This document shows positions 10,901 to 22,294 of a stretch of DNA of 64,000 nt, piece by piece. The position numbers and the translations under genes were made by a program. This DNA comes from Isoetes taiwanensis. Lineage: Eukaryota; Streptophyta; Lycopodiopsida; Isoetales; Isoetaceae. Where the stretch lies: assembly GCA_021234155.1 (NCBI GenBank), contig JAJEKV010000031.1, positions 1,729,614 through 1,793,613 of the forward strand, written 5' to 3'. The notes beneath the pieces were generated by a model. The model was given only the letters and a program-made list of their open reading frames with translations, was not told the DNA's origin and did not search any database. How positions within the stretch are numbered: position 1 is the first letter of the stretch; every line of letters starts with the position of its first letter.

Positions 10901-11506
10901 ATTCCATGTGATCGTGTCTCGTTGTGGTAATTGATTAAAAACTTCATGTGCTTCATCCAGCTTTCCGCATTTAGCATACAAACTGATGAGCATATTGCCC
11001 AGAAGGACATCGGATCGGAACCCGTCATAAACAATCATGTCATGAATGAGTCGTCCATGTTCAAGGGCCAATGTGGCACTGCATGCTTTCAGGACGGCAG
11101 CATAAATAAACTGATTGCTTACAATACCTGATAAAATCATGCTTTCATACAGCTGTATGCCAATCTCACCTTGCCTGAGCTTTGCATGAGCAGCAACAAT
11201 GGAACTCCATGTATACTCACTAGGTTTTATAACCTTGGTGAAGACTTGACTAGATTCAATCAAGCTTCCACAAAAAGCAAACAGACGAATAAGGTGGTCA
11301 GCAAAGACAGCAACTGAATCAACTTGACTATGAACAATCAGCGACTGCACTTGTCTGCTTGACTCTAGGTCAGGACGTTCCATGCACTCTTCCAGTATCT
11401 GGTGGACGAGGTTTCTTGAAGTAGGGATACCATGCTGCTGCATAATATCTGCATTCTTCAGAGCCCCATTTAGCCATGCCCCTTTGCTGTAACCTTGGAA
11501 AGACAT
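7997..11506 (-). CDS. PLS-class pentatricopeptide repeat protein, ends after E1 (about 1169 aa)
   Basis: Seen: a long uninterrupted minus frame with about ten P-L-S triplets. P-motif signatures are WSSIVAAHAKL, WNAMIAGYSEN, WSAMIAGYVQH, WSTMIAGYAQY, WAALIAGYAYH, WSIMIAGYSHQ, three WGAMIA(G/A)Y forms and WGAMISGYVQL, with 'MLIDMYAKCGNLEEA' type L/S motifs between. The C-terminus has W-TLLNACKMHGNL (E1) and then a unique tail of about 45 residues; E+ and DYW are absent. The frame stays open upstream to 11539, but the codon there is TTG. The first in-frame ATG is 11506-11504, which I use. Family knowledge and role are as for the 3329-6064 gene, which shares the same N-terminal block (ADH-IRLF, then Y-TW) and is clearly a paralogue. 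With about 30 motifs it is long for the class. No classic transit peptide is obvious. A 149-codon frame at 11370-11819 overlaps the 5' end in another phase and is probably leader. Confidence 0.9.
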   Translation of the reverse strand: MSFQGYSKGAWLNGALKNADIMQQHGIPTSRNLVHQILEECMERPDLESSRQVQSLIVHSQVDSVAVFADHLIRLFAFCGSLIESSQVFTKVIKPSEYTWSSIVAAHAKLRQGEIGIQLYESMILSGIVSNQFIYAAVLKACSATLALEHGRLIHDMIVYDGFRSDVLLGNMLISLYAKCGKLDEAHEVFNQLPQRDTITWNAMIAGYSENCKSHFALDCFDQMKHAGIEPDRLSFLSILKACANVSAIEKIQEIHRQIMRSKFQSEDTVANALLNAHAKCGNMEEACKVFDLLSNPNSVAWSAMIAGYVQHREDTLPLECFTKMQHQATNIDEFTFSSVLKGCASVGFIEHGRCIHEQIIEISVEVDNTLGNALVNMYAKCGNLEEAIKVFHCLQSRDLISWSTMIAGYAQYGDGALALEYFDQMQCAHIEPDKVTLASALKACSKIGVVDQGKRIHEKIIQIGLKHDIILENMLIDMYAKCGNLEEAQAVFDNLSNRNIGSWAALIAGYAYHNEGVTALKCFESMLHENIKPDKLTLLSILKANCGIAAIEQGRYVHEHVIESGLRSDVVVGNMLIDMYMKCGEIEAAHRVFHNLHSRDLVSWSIMIAGYSHQHRGHHALECYSNMLQEGIYPDKVTFLSILKACSSICDDQSGRFIHKQITQTGLHSDIVLGNTLVDMYAKCGRLEEANRVFNDLPNPNVVSWGAMIAGYAEQSRGLLALTCFDAMQYQGIGPDQVTISSILNACGSIGAIYDGRLIHGQIINTGIQVDAVLGSSVVDMYAKCGNLAEARSIFQGFLHQNVVIWGAMIAGYAQHNQGASALDCFVSMQTKGLNADKVVFLSTLKACRNIGAIEQGRCIHGQIIESGLQLDDNLATMVIDMYASIKSLGEARRVFDRLKNKNVMLWGAMIAAYTHQDESILALECFRSMQYEGIKPDQSTYLSILKACSNIGAFSQGRQAHEQIIESGLLIDLTLCSTLVHMYANCGNLEEARKVFDKLSYQDAASWGAMISGYVQLGELCFAIQCFEDMQYCDIKPDDIAFTSILVACCRAGLIDEGLGYLRSMKECHGVIPDRVHYTCVVHLLGLGGYFGEAEHLLQASMQPNICGWMTLLNACKMHGNLMLAQRCFEQIASFDLHYAVNNCSIEEDLHKIGGPGMIGTQEILRY

Positions 11507-12498
11507 ATATTCTGCCAAAGTCAGAACAAGCAGTTTCAAGCCAAGCCATGTTTTGGGATCCGACTCGATGAAACTGTTTCCATGATGACAGCAGGACGGA
11601 TTTTAATGATGTATTATTTTGCAGATTTAATCTCATATCATAGCTATGTATTAGAACCCTGAAACCAAACGTACATGCCTTTCCCCAATTTCCAGATTCC
11701 ATAACATTGATTGGTTTATCAGGAAATTCAAAGAAGTAACAATCACGGTGATCACCAGAAACTAAGATCCAAATAATAGTCAGAACCATTCCCGACATCC
11801 AAGTTGGTAAGAAACACATACAGGATCTCCAAAGAAGCTCTTCGATAAACTATCTCTAACGTGCCACAGGAACATGACTCCCTGCGTAGCTGCATTTTGA
11901 ATCAAGCAATAATTCTAATTTCATCTGTTGTAAGAGGTAAGACAATTCTGGTCATGGAAGCAAGCCCTTAAAATAAAAATATTGTTTCTGTAAAGGCTGT
12001 TTAGGACTGCAGCCCATTAATGCAGAAGCTTGAGAAATGCATTGAACATTTACTTGAGACACAACTTTGAAGTTTTTAAAGAGATCAGCCATCATCTTGA
12101 AGAAATTTAAACAGAAGAAAACCGTCCAAGCAATAGGGATCACAATGAAAAATTGTATAGCTTGAAACCTTCTAACTGTTTTAGGTCAACCTATTGATTA
12201 AACGTATAAGTATTGTTTATACGAAAGGCCCAGCTCGGGGAAGAGAACAAGTGCAAGCTTGCTACAAGCGCAGGTCTGCTACTCTTAGGGTGAACGAGAG
12301 ACTTCAGAAAAGGCGCTGTTCTCATATCCACGGTCCCAAATTTCATTGTTGGTTCTGCAACAGAATCAAGCGTTTCAGTACCTCTCTTTTCCTTAAACAG
12401 GTATTGCCTTAAGCAACTAGAAAGAGTGAGCGTTGTTCAGCTTTTTCGTCGGGATTTAAAGGTACTATGGAGAATCTCTAGTCATGAGCTCAAGAAAA

Positions 12499-12550
12499 TC
12501 GTGGACTTGTTGTTGAAGTTTGCATCGTGGACTTGTTGTTGAAGTTTGCA
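12499..12550. repeat. 26-bp perfect tandem repeat, two copies
   Basis: The unit tcgtggacttgttgttgaag plus tttgca occupies 12499-12524 and 12525-12550 without mismatch. Confidence 0.95.
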
Positions 12551-12929
12551 TTCATGTAAAGCGCATTTGACAAATGCGCTATAAAAAGGCCAATGTCGTT
12601 GGGTTTTTAATCACGGTAGTATCGTTATTATTTAATTATAAGGGACGATAAAATCATATTCTATTCTATTATTATGGCGCGGTCATTATTATTATGCTGT
12701 AAAATTTAATTTTATGAATTTGTTAAGAGAAACATGTGTATTATAGCTTGGAGTGTGTATTATAGCTTCGAGGCCGTCATATGATGGCATCTTGTATGGA
12801 ATATGCCGGCCCGGAAGATCCCAGCCTCCTGCTACGGGTCAGCATGGGGTCAAGTTAACCCCATTTAATAGGGGCACTCCTTATCGAAGACCATGGGTTG
12901 GAGCAGTATTCAGCCGCAATCCAGCCTGT

Positions 12930-13001
12930 ACAACACAACAGCACATGAATACAATACAGCAGCACATGGATACAACACAACAGCACATGAATACAACATG
13001 A
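12930..13001. repeat. 21-bp minisatellite, about 3.4 copies
   Basis: Units at 12930-12950, 12951-12971 and 12972-12992 plus a partial fourth, of the form acaacacaacagcacatgaat with 4 changes in the middle copy. There are no unique spacers, so this is not a CRISPR array. Confidence 0.9.
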
Positions 13002-13321
13002 CAAATGAAGCAAATTAACCAGATCGGATCCTTCTTTACAACACAAAGATGACGTATATGCATTCATGGAATGAGAAAGTACAGAGGCGGCTTGCTCGCC
13101 ATCACAATAACAGCACAAAGGAAGAACAACACAAGAAAGCAAGAGCACATAAGCATGAGCACATGAAGTTAGTTCTTGCGACTCTCGGAGGCGAGCCCCC
13201 TATGACCCGGTATCCAATTGGCGGATCTTTTGTGTGCCGAGCGCTTTTTGCAAGGCTCATGTGGGATCTAAGAGTAGAAGCTTCGGATGTGGTCACTCAG
13301 AGGCTCCCGCATAACCTTTGC

Positions 13322-13922
13322 TCATGGCGGTGTCAATTGCAAAGTAGAACACAGGGTTGGCGAGAATGTGCATTGAAGCTGCCATCCTATGCATTTTCGC
13401 ACAATCTGAACCAGCTGCCTAACGAACTCCTTAGCACAGAACGTCACCTCAAGCTCCGGTGGGTAGACCTGCGCATCTGGATGGGAGGCATCAACGCTAG
13501 AACTGATGAGGGAAGAATCTATGTGAAGCACAGGATGGCCTGCACTATTTTGGACATTCACATCCACTTCCATTTCAAATCTGCAACGACAAAAGCAATA
13601 CGTAAAGGAAACTGTACAATCACGCAACATCTAACAGGCCTAGCCAACCAGCCATGGTGTGATCTCCTGTATAGAGTGGAATGTAATCAACATCGTGGTC
13701 GGGTATGACAAGCTCATGGCTGAATGTAGGATCACAGAGATCATGGAAATTCTCATTAGACTCATCAGCAGGGACCGAGTCATCCCAATACCTCCGTCTG
13801 CCAGGCCCATTTCTCCCAACTGGCACATGGCCAGCTGGCAGGCCATATAGGATTGTTCGAATATCTGATGGCATGCAACGAGCAGGGTTGAGGAGGATCC
13901 TCCAGGCTGCACCTGTGTTCAT
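13322..13922 (-). other. Possible two-exon coding fragment, unknown product
   Basis: On - the frame 13922-13620 (begins MNTGAAWRILLNPARCMP, ends about AGWLGLLD) is followed by a stretch with a plausible splice acceptor (pyrimidine-rich ...cgttgcag just before 13580). A second open stretch then runs to 13322 (FEMEVDVNVQNSAGHP ... EFVRQLVQIVRKCIG). A GT at about 13628 could serve as donor. I do not recognise the protein. Several other frames on both strands are also open in this GC-richer patch, so coding status is doubtful. Confidence 0.25.
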
Positions 13923-14014
13923 TGACGTGGGCTGTGTTAGAGGGGATTATCCAGCTGCTGGATAGGGTATACTTGCCGCTTCTAATCATTCTAGCCAAAG
14001 TGAAATTCAGACTC

Positions 14015-15308
14015 CACCTGGCCCAAATCGATTGGGCAAGGGAGAGTTGCTAACTTGGAACCCAAATTGGAGTTTTATAGCTCCATTTGCTCCAATTCGA
14101 ATTGGGGGGCAGTTGGAGAAGGAGGTGCTCATCCCACTAGCAGGGCATGGAGAACCTAAGAGATGGGAGATCAAGCTCAGATACCAGTTAGTAGGCTTAG
14201 TTAGCTTGAGATTCTAGTTAGGAACTGACCTTTGATAGTTAGGTGGATGATTAGTCTCTCTATTTTATGTTCTATTCGAAGCTATGGATGGATGGATGTA
14301 TAAGGATAGCTTTCTTTCTGTTCCTCCTGTGTTGTATGGGTAAAAGGGAGGTAGAGATCTAAAGGCCATCTAGAAGTAGAGATGTTCCTAGTTAGAACCC
14401 TTAAAACCCCGATAAATCGGCACGGCCTGTGCACAAACCAACTTTGAGGATGCTATGATGTCGGCCCGGCACAAACAACGAACCAAGCCCGGGGAATCGG
14501 GGTGGAGCCTTCTTTGCGTGGCTGCTTGGTGCGGTGTGCTAGGCCTATAGTGGATCCTTGTGTGTGGGTCGGGTATGGGTCTCACACCTCACGGAGTGGA
14601 TTGGATATGGCGTTTATAGATGTCATCGACTTTGTGTAGATTTAGGGAGGTAAGTCGAGGTGCGGATCTGGTCTTTGCCGTGTGGCGGTATCATGTAGCA
14701 CACCAAAGGAACCGTTGTGATCCGGAGGAGCTTCTCGACTGCCTCATTGGGCCCAGGGAGATGTAACCGGAGTAGTCTCATAGGGTGATTCCTTGGGATT
14801 GCATCTCGGGAGGGCTACAAGCACGTCATAGCATGATTGACCTATCACGCAAAGTGTGTGCCTGGGAGGAGGATGGAGTGGACTACCCTAGCCATTGTCT
14901 TATGCTAGCCAACGCCATGTTATACTTCCGTCTGCTGATATCTTGAGGCCCTGACCGTCAGTTAACCCCATGGAGTTTGAACCTGGGTAGCGCCCTTGTT
15001 ATGGTGTTTTGCTCATGTTATTTATGGTTGTATTGTCTTTTCATTGATGAGGATGGGCCACCCTTTGTGGTGGTATATTATTTATTGGTGTTGTTGCCAG
15101 GTGCTAACATGTATATATGCCTCTGCTATATAGGATTCTCATAGAAGGCGTGGGACGAATGACACCTCCATGTCCTTCACCCGGACACTTGGCCATCACA
15201 AGTGGTCCGAGTCAGACGGAGGGCCTTTCCGTGGTGATGGATTCACCATGGGAGGGGAATTTCCCGTATTTATGCGATGGGAGCATCGTATGGATTCGGG
15301 GAGCGTCA
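14015..15308 (+). repeat. 5' LTR of the LARD-like element, left-truncated
   Basis: Similarity to the 3' copy begins at 'ccacctggcccaaatcgatt' near 14015 and persists to about 14740. The remainder to CGTCA at 15308 has no partner because the 3' copy is truncated. It contains a short (atgg)n run near 14285. Confidence 0.65.
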
Positions 15309-15311
15309 CAG

Positions 15312-15323
15312 TGGTATCAGAGC
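15312..15323 (+). other. Primer binding site, initiator tRNA-Met type
   Basis: TGGTATCAGAGC, the classic complement of the 3' end of plant initiator tRNA-Met, three bases after the LTR terminus CGTCA. Confidence 0.85.
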
Positions 15324-18300
15324 CATGATTTTGGTAGACCAGATCATAGCACTTGCCATATTCCAACTCGTTAGTTCGACAGTTAGTAGGGGACTTTAAT
15401 CTAGGATAAACTATTCCAATTCTATATCAAGTATGTATATTGACCTAGTTATGGAAGGATGAAGCTAGATAGGAATTAAGGTGTGAGTCCTTGGAATAAA
15501 GTATATTAAGTTTTTAGAGAAAAAAAAAGGTCCATGGTTTCCAGGGGCCATAACTTTCTCTAGATAACTCGGATTGAGGCAATTTTTGTGCCAACGCGTC
15601 GGGCATGGTCCAAATGCCTTAGGGGCATCGACATTCGGCATCGAAACAACATCAAAGGGGCTCGAAATTGAACTTGGGACCCGCTCTAATTTGGGCATCT
15701 CAGAATTTCGAGAGGAGCATGTATAATTCAAGCGGCGCCCGGCGTATAAAAATGCGTATTTCTGCCGTATAAAAATTTTTGTATTTTTTTTGTATATATG
15801 TTTTTTGGCTCCTCAACCCAAATTTAAACCCGCAACCGCCCAACTCCAACCTTGGCCGCTTACCAATACACCAAGCTTCCTTAAATGTAATATGTTGCTT
15901 CATATATTTCTTGTACACATATAGTACTCTGTTTTCTCTGCATAGCAACTTTTATATAGAAGTGTATAGTATGGGGACTTGAAGCCTTGACCTCCCAAAA
16001 CTCAACCAAACCCTTTACCAACACGATAAGCCATCTTTCACTGAATATAATAGCCTCTTATACTACTTAACCAATAGTATCTCTGTTTCTCTAGAAAGAC
16101 TCCTGTCTACCATCACTCTTCCCTAAACCAACGCTGCAGTGGCAACAACTTCGTCCGACTTGTGCAACCATGGTGAGCTAGGAATAACTTAAGAGTTATT
16201 ATCATCACTGCGGAATGTTTCCGCAACCATATCGACAAACGTTCACGTTGAGCGATGGAAGGGAATTCCTCGGAGTAAGATAGAAACTTCCAAGTTGGAT
16301 TCTAATCCACTATTCACCTTGGATATTCTTTAGGCGACGATAGTAATATCCAATTATTGAAGTTCCTAGACTTAGAGCTTTAAATATTTTTTTTTTCCTT
16401 TGATAGATGCCTTGATAACAAAATTTCTTCGGGCCTTGCCATGAAATCTATACTACATTCATATCCTTTACATTATATCACGTTATATATTAAGGGTTAA
16501 GTAATATTTTATAGACATAACTATAATTAACATTGTTTCTCTTTAATGTCTAAGCCTTTACTCATCTCATTTTCCAGAGAAAGGATCTCTCTTAGCCCAA
16601 CCGACTAGGGACTGCCATGCAGCACCCCTCTAGACCATGGGTTTGGATTTCTCTAATCCTATCACCCTTCACTACTTCTTCTCAACGGTCGTGTTCTTTT
16701 TATGGACCATTTCCCCATATCGCGATACATACTCCGTAACATATAGTGATTGCTTGTGTTAAAACCCCCACAGTGATGTCAATACTCTACCCTAATTTAT
16801 CGAGAGTACAAACTTTAGTATTATTTTGTGCCAAACTTCACAGCCTATATGGTCGTGATTATTTATCTGCGCCACACGCATGTCAAATTGACAGTGGTCT
16901 ACCCTCTTTTGGAGTTCTTCTCCCGTACGTTCCAATGGCATCCAACCATTGTTGACTAGTCACCTCCTTCTAGGGTATCTAGATATGGTTTGGGCAAAAT
17001 GTTTCCAACCATTACTTTAGTGCCTAAACGTCCTTAAGTTCCGCAAATGAACTTATATATTCCAAGGGATTATGTGAATATCCCAAAGGACAGTACCACC
17101 CAAAGACATCTCAAGATAGGCCTCCTCTATTAAAAAGGTTCTTGGTGAATTCACTTCACCATGTTGTCCTAGGACATGGAAGTCTTCTTCCCTAAGCCAT
17201 GCACCAAATCTTTAAATAAGCTTTTCAGCTCTTGCTGCCTTTCAAGCCGGAAATCTATCTTTGCATGTTAGCGAAGACCACCCTTCATGTTAGATAATAA
17301 CCTTCATATCCAGGTCGCTAAATATCATTAATAAGGGTCCTTCATTCCTTCCCTTCTAAAATATGTTTTCTAAGTCTATGGCCGATTTTCAGTATCCCGG
17401 CCCTTACGCCTGGCACAGCGTATACAATTCATCCTTTGGTTGTGACCTTTATTCAGTAGAGTCACCAATCCATTCACTCCTTTACGTATCCGTTAACCAT
17501 CTTGTGGCTTCTAAACTGCTATTATATGCTCCCTATGATTCAACGTTGTCCTACATCCTAGAAATGTTAGTCATTACATTTCTCTGTCATGACGTTATGC
17601 CGCTGTTGTGGCATTCCAAATGACTTGGCATCCTCATCTAAGCCATAGTTATGGTCTAAGTTAGCGACTGAGCCTTCGTATGAATCGTAAGTTACCTGGA
17701 GTCATCAAGGCACTTGCCTTGTATTTTGTGAGCCTTCCTACAATACCTATGTTTGATATAACCGGGGCTTGTATCGATGTTCAAGCCCTGTATATTCTAA
17801 CTTACACCTCCATGTAACCCATGGCATTCACCTCTTCCTGATCCAGGTATGGATCATGTGGGAAATCTAGTCTTAGGTGTCTATGTAAGACGCATTCGAA
17901 CTTCTAGCAGGTAATTGCTATTCGCTATCTATCCTGGAATTGTACTATTGTACTATTCAACCCCATCACCTCGAGCTTTATTCTATGGGACGTTGACATT
18001 TATTTCAAGTGCTAACTACAACATCATACCCTAGCATGCAACGGATTGACGGTCGTTTGCACATTTCAAACATATCTCCATACCCTTCATTGGTAACTTT
18101 GGGGTACACTCGTCTTTCTCTCCCCGTGTCACCACTTAGATTACCTCTCCAAGATGTTTATCGTATGTGTACATAGTATGTACATAATAAACGTATATCT
18201 TCATCCCACAATGCTAGAGCTCTGCTCTAACTTGGCTAAAGTGTAACCCTGGTAGTTATTTCAAACAAAACCCATTGCCTATGTACCTTTACGTTGTGGC

Positions 18301-21081
18301 TCTGTCACCTACATCCCAAATGGATAGTAGCCAACTCTATGTTGGAATTGTATATTTTGCCTACACTTTGATAAGCTTCCTAGGTCCTTCAACCATTTCT
18401 TTTGTGCCTTATAGTACTTCAGTCCTGTACATAAACTATGATTCCCCACGGGATTATGCCATAATTCCGAAGGCTACTACCCCACATGAGGAGCTTTTCT
18501 AAAGGCTTCTTTCGCTAAGGATCCTTTATGTCCTCAATATCAACCATGCTTAGTCACAATTAACCTATTTTCTTAAGTTATCATGTCAACTTCAACTTTT
18601 GATCAGCTTGAAATGTTGTCGTCTTTGGCCCCCTCATAATAAGACGGAGGCATTAAAACCTCTCAATCTCATAATAGGAAAACCCTTGTGTTCCAACCTA
18701 GTCTTAAAGTCATAATCTCTAAGGGGTCTATGCCTCAAGGCAATGGATCCTCCAGCTTCTACTTCAGTATATAGAATTGTTCCACGCGAGTAGGGTAACT
18801 CTTAGGATATATGGACTACTGGTCTATATAATCTCACCCCTTCTACTCTAAACACCTCATCTTGATTTTCATTGGGACTTCGAATTCTTATGTTTCACCC
18901 TCTTGTCGGTCAGCCTAAGGGGATGATCAGCAAACTCACAAACTTCTCTTCTACCATCATACCACGAGATAATTCATCCAACCTGCCGTATCCAAAACCC
19001 AATAGATACATTCAGCTTATAACGCTGAATTAATTCATTGGTATCTAGAACCTTTATTAACTTCCCATTATTTGTCATTTCAATTCCATTCCAACCATCC
19101 TCGGGATGTTTTGAATGTAACACCACTGTATATACTAGACTTACTCTAGCTATTTTTTCTGATTTAAACTCTTTCCATATTCCTTAGTACGATGAATCTA
19201 AGATAGTCAACTCCAACCATTGGGATAACTTGAATGCTTATCTCTGGTGGATCATACTTAATCCAATATCTTTGCATATACACATATCATTATGCTTATT
19301 CTTTAAACCTTCCTAAGTAATATTTCACTCGCCTTGTACGGATATTCTACTATCTTCTAATATCACATACATCTGAATGTCACAATCGACATCCTGGATA
19401 TCCTCACTAGTGTACTATTTGATACTACTAAATCCTTCCAACATCCACAATCCCTATCGTGTCATTATGTGATATAGTAACATGTGTGCACCAACCCTAA
19501 GTTTAGACTCATATGTAATTCATTGACATAGCCACCTAGCTATGTTCATACTTGCTGCCAATTTATTTCCTCAACTCGGTTATCTGGTACCATAAACATG
19601 TTATGGTTTCGACACCACACTTTATAGACTCTCTAGCCTTAGTTTGCCTTGATCCTCAAGCTCTAGTCACAAATTCCACAGGGGCAGATGCCACCCTAAG
19701 TTCCTAATGGACATGTTTAACGTCTAGTATAGGAACTCTTATCTTCATTACTTCTGTATTCATATGGAATATGAACTAAAAGTTCTATTATGCACCCTTT
19801 CTTTTTCTTGTTATGTTTTACCATTAAATGGTCCTAGTACGCATATACCAACATGGAGCTACTCCTCGGGATACACACACGATACCAAGTCCAGAGCACA
19901 TTCTCCTTGGTGAGATGTTCATTGGGCACCTACCTTGTTCATACTCCAGACTTTGGTCTATTCAAAGTGTCCCTCCAAATTCTTTATATTTGAAACATTA
20001 TTTACAACAACTTTCAAGCACCTCTTGTCTCCCACTTGTCGTGTGGGCATATTACTTGCCTCCCTAATGTATCATTAGTTGGAGGCCAACTTTCCTTCAT
20101 AGTCTAGCTTCACTAAAGCTCCAACATACATTGTAGCTTTCAGACGCTTGTACCTTCTGCTAGCAAGATAAGCGTATCCACGTGGCTATGTGGTAATCTT
20201 ACTCATGCATATACTTGCACCTTTATTGGACACCTTAGGAACATCAATCTCCTTATGAAACGCAATACATGCGTAATATTATAATCCGTAGTTTATGGAT
20301 CCGGATCCTCATACGACATTATTCTCTACCTTTCCGCGAATCATACCTCGATTCAAGTAGCAATAACTATAAAATATCGGGTCGACATTTTATACCTTCA
20401 CCACCATTGTCGAAACCTATACTTCTAAAGTGATCTCCCTTTCATGAGCTGGGTACTTATAATCCAGTTTCCACCTTAGTATAGTATCTCTCTAATGTGG
20501 TCTATGGCAGATAATCATATATCACTTCTCCCTCAGATATATGGTGCTATATCAAGTCTCTTTCTACGTCATACCAATTCTCTCGACTATCGATCCAAAA
20601 TAAGGATACCTTACCACTCCGTAATCCCAACATGCCACACTTCGACTTCAAGCAAGAGTCATGACCTCCTCAGCCATCACTATATAACAGGCTCAGGGGA
20701 CCGTAGTCACAACTGCCCTTCTGTGATACAGGAGGATTGCATGGCATTGCACTGACGGATAGCGAACGGGGCGGTATCAATTTAGCAGTGCCACGTCGAA
20801 TGTATCTGTGAGATGTACCTGTGTCGTGTAAATATAAGAGTGTCTGTATGTGTGATAAATATACGAAAATAATAATAATATAAATAATGAATTCAAATGT
20901 GTACCGACGTGATGTAACCTATGGTTAAGATAGAATAGAATAGAGTGTGAGTGTGGAAACATTAAAGATAATCAAAAGGAGTATTTAAACGCGTATTTAA
21001 ATATAATACAATGAGATAATTATGTATGTGTTATACAAACTATAGAAGGAATAACGAAAGTTACATTATGATTATAGAAAG
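15324..21081 (+). other. Non-coding interior of LARD-like element (left part)
   Basis: About 5.8 kb between the PBS and the insertion point of the nested element. All frames are broken into pieces below about 90 codons, and I find no zinc knuckle, protease, RT, RNase H or integrase signature. Much of 16000-20700 is pyrimidine-rich on +. It may be a non-autonomous element or simply very decayed. Confidence 0.55.
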
Positions 21082-21086
21082 GTTAT

Positions 21087-21978
21087 TGTGACATAGTTGA
21101 CCCAGTTATTGACCCCGTTGCGGATGATCGTACAAGTCAGCGACGGAGATAACTCTGAAGAAGAATCAGAGTATAGTGACCATTATAAGAGAGCACGGCG
21201 ATAAATCTTGAGTCAAGCTCCACTATTGTTGAAAATACAAAAATATTTCTATAGTTCTTCATTATTGAAAAAGACAAAAACAAACATTGTGTTTATTGTT
21301 CTTATTATAAAAAATACAAAAATATTTTTATGTAATTTCTAGTCACGTTGAGACAGTTAAGGTTTGCCTTGCCAACAAGGATTCGAGAGCACAAAGCACG
21401 GAGCGGACATCTCGGAGCATGGTCGGTTAGCTGGTCTGGATCAAGAGCACGATATCTATTTAAGGTGGCGATTTGGGAAGAAAAGGTGGCTTGCAATTCG
21501 ATTCTGGCCTTGAGATTTGTATGACCTGTTCTTCAATGCTTATCTTTTGTATTCATGAATTGAAATCAATGGAAGATTTGTTGGCTCTCATTTCGTTTAT
21601 GATGCTTAACTGAGTTGTATTCATTCATTCCTTCACATGCAAGCATCCTTTGTTTTAGCAATGACGATAACTTTGTTTATACAATGTATATTCTAAGGCA
21701 AACAAGGCAACAATGTACAATTCGTCCATGATGTCCCTTTGATTCTTGTTCACTTATAAGCATACAAATAATTCTTACAGGTTTCTTATGGATGCGGAGA
21801 TGACAACCACCAAGTCATTGGAAATAACTGATTATGAAACCTTTGATGCATGGCTTGCAGACACCATGGTATGTTTGTAATTTCTGTTGTAGTTTGTGTT
21901 GCTATATTCCAAGTTCCTGGGTAGATTAATTCATGAAAGAATGAGTTGCTATGCTAGAGGGGTGACAGACCTTTAACA
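21087..21978 (+). repeat. 5' LTR (892 bp) of the tRNA-Asp-primed Ty3 element
   Basis: Begins TGTGACATAG, ends CTTTAACA. Nearly identical to 30604-31497; a third copy is the solo LTR at 34001-34897. The first 120 bp correspond to the C-terminal codons of the element's last reading frame, but here a 2-bp deletion (atcgtac for atcatgtac) breaks that frame. Confidence 0.95.
21781..21868 (+). other. Exon-like segment with splice signals inside the LTR
   Basis: An acceptor-like ttcttacag at 21772-21780 precedes 88 bp containing an ATG at 21788 and 27 sense codons (MDAEMTTTKSLEITDYETFD, then AWLADTM). A donor-like GTATGT follows at 21869. The same segment is present in the other LTRs at 31300-31387 and 34700-34787. 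Inference: it may be a leader exon spliced to downstream sequence; no receiving acceptor is identified. Confidence 0.45.
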
Positions 21979-21984
21979 TAGTTT

Positions 21985-22002
21985 TGGCGCCGTTGCCGGG
22001 GA
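21985..22002 (+). other. Primer binding site, tRNA-Asp type
   Basis: TGGCGCCGTTGCCGGGGA, complementary to the 3' end of plant tRNA-Asp(GTC) as known from Athila-type elements, six bases after the LTR. Confidence 0.85.
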
Positions 22003-22294
22003 TAGAATATAGCAATTAATTTCTGAAATGGAAAGTTTGTCACAGCAGAAATTTTGATGTGTATCAGACCGTCATTTGAGCAGGTTATACTAATTATTTT
22101 GAGCTAAGATTTGGTCACAAGGTACTTCTATGAGTCCTTTACCAGCCTGCAAAATTTCAAAAGCCAACTCCACACCTACCTCGATTTGGGTAGATGATGA
22201 TTAGTGCTACCAGGATAAATTACTGCGCATCTTTTGTGACTCAAAATAAGTTATAGTACTTAATTAATGCTTCAAATACCCCATAAATGGGTGT

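Larger units (their letters stand above)
11507..14014. other. Spacer with 5' leader of PPR gene and short repeats
   Basis: Runs from the minus-strand PPR start to the first retrotransposon boundary. 11507-11820 is probably leader. The rest holds a 26-bp tandem repeat (12499-12550), a 21-bp minisatellite (12930-13001) and a weak candidate two-exon gene on - (13322-13922). The overlapping + frame at 13049-13708 (219 codons) has no recognised motif. Confidence 0.45.

Noticed and set aside
8015-11131. Plus-strand frames inside the minus-strand PPR gene
   Set aside because: Shadows of the repeated PPR coding sequence.
11370-11819. 149-codon minus frame overlapping the start of the second PPR gene
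   Set aside because: No motif; lies in the leader and overlaps the PPR frame in another phase.
12930-13001. CRISPR-like repeat
   Set aside because: Units are contiguous without spacers and the genome is a plant; it is a minisatellite.
13049-13708. 219-codon plus frame
   Set aside because: No recognisable motif and overlaps other open frames; one strand at most can be coding and evidence slightly favours the minus strand.
15324-21081. Hidden gag-pol in the outer element
   Set aside because: No zinc knuckle, DGG/DSG, FLDD, HHCC or integrase signature found in any frame by eye.
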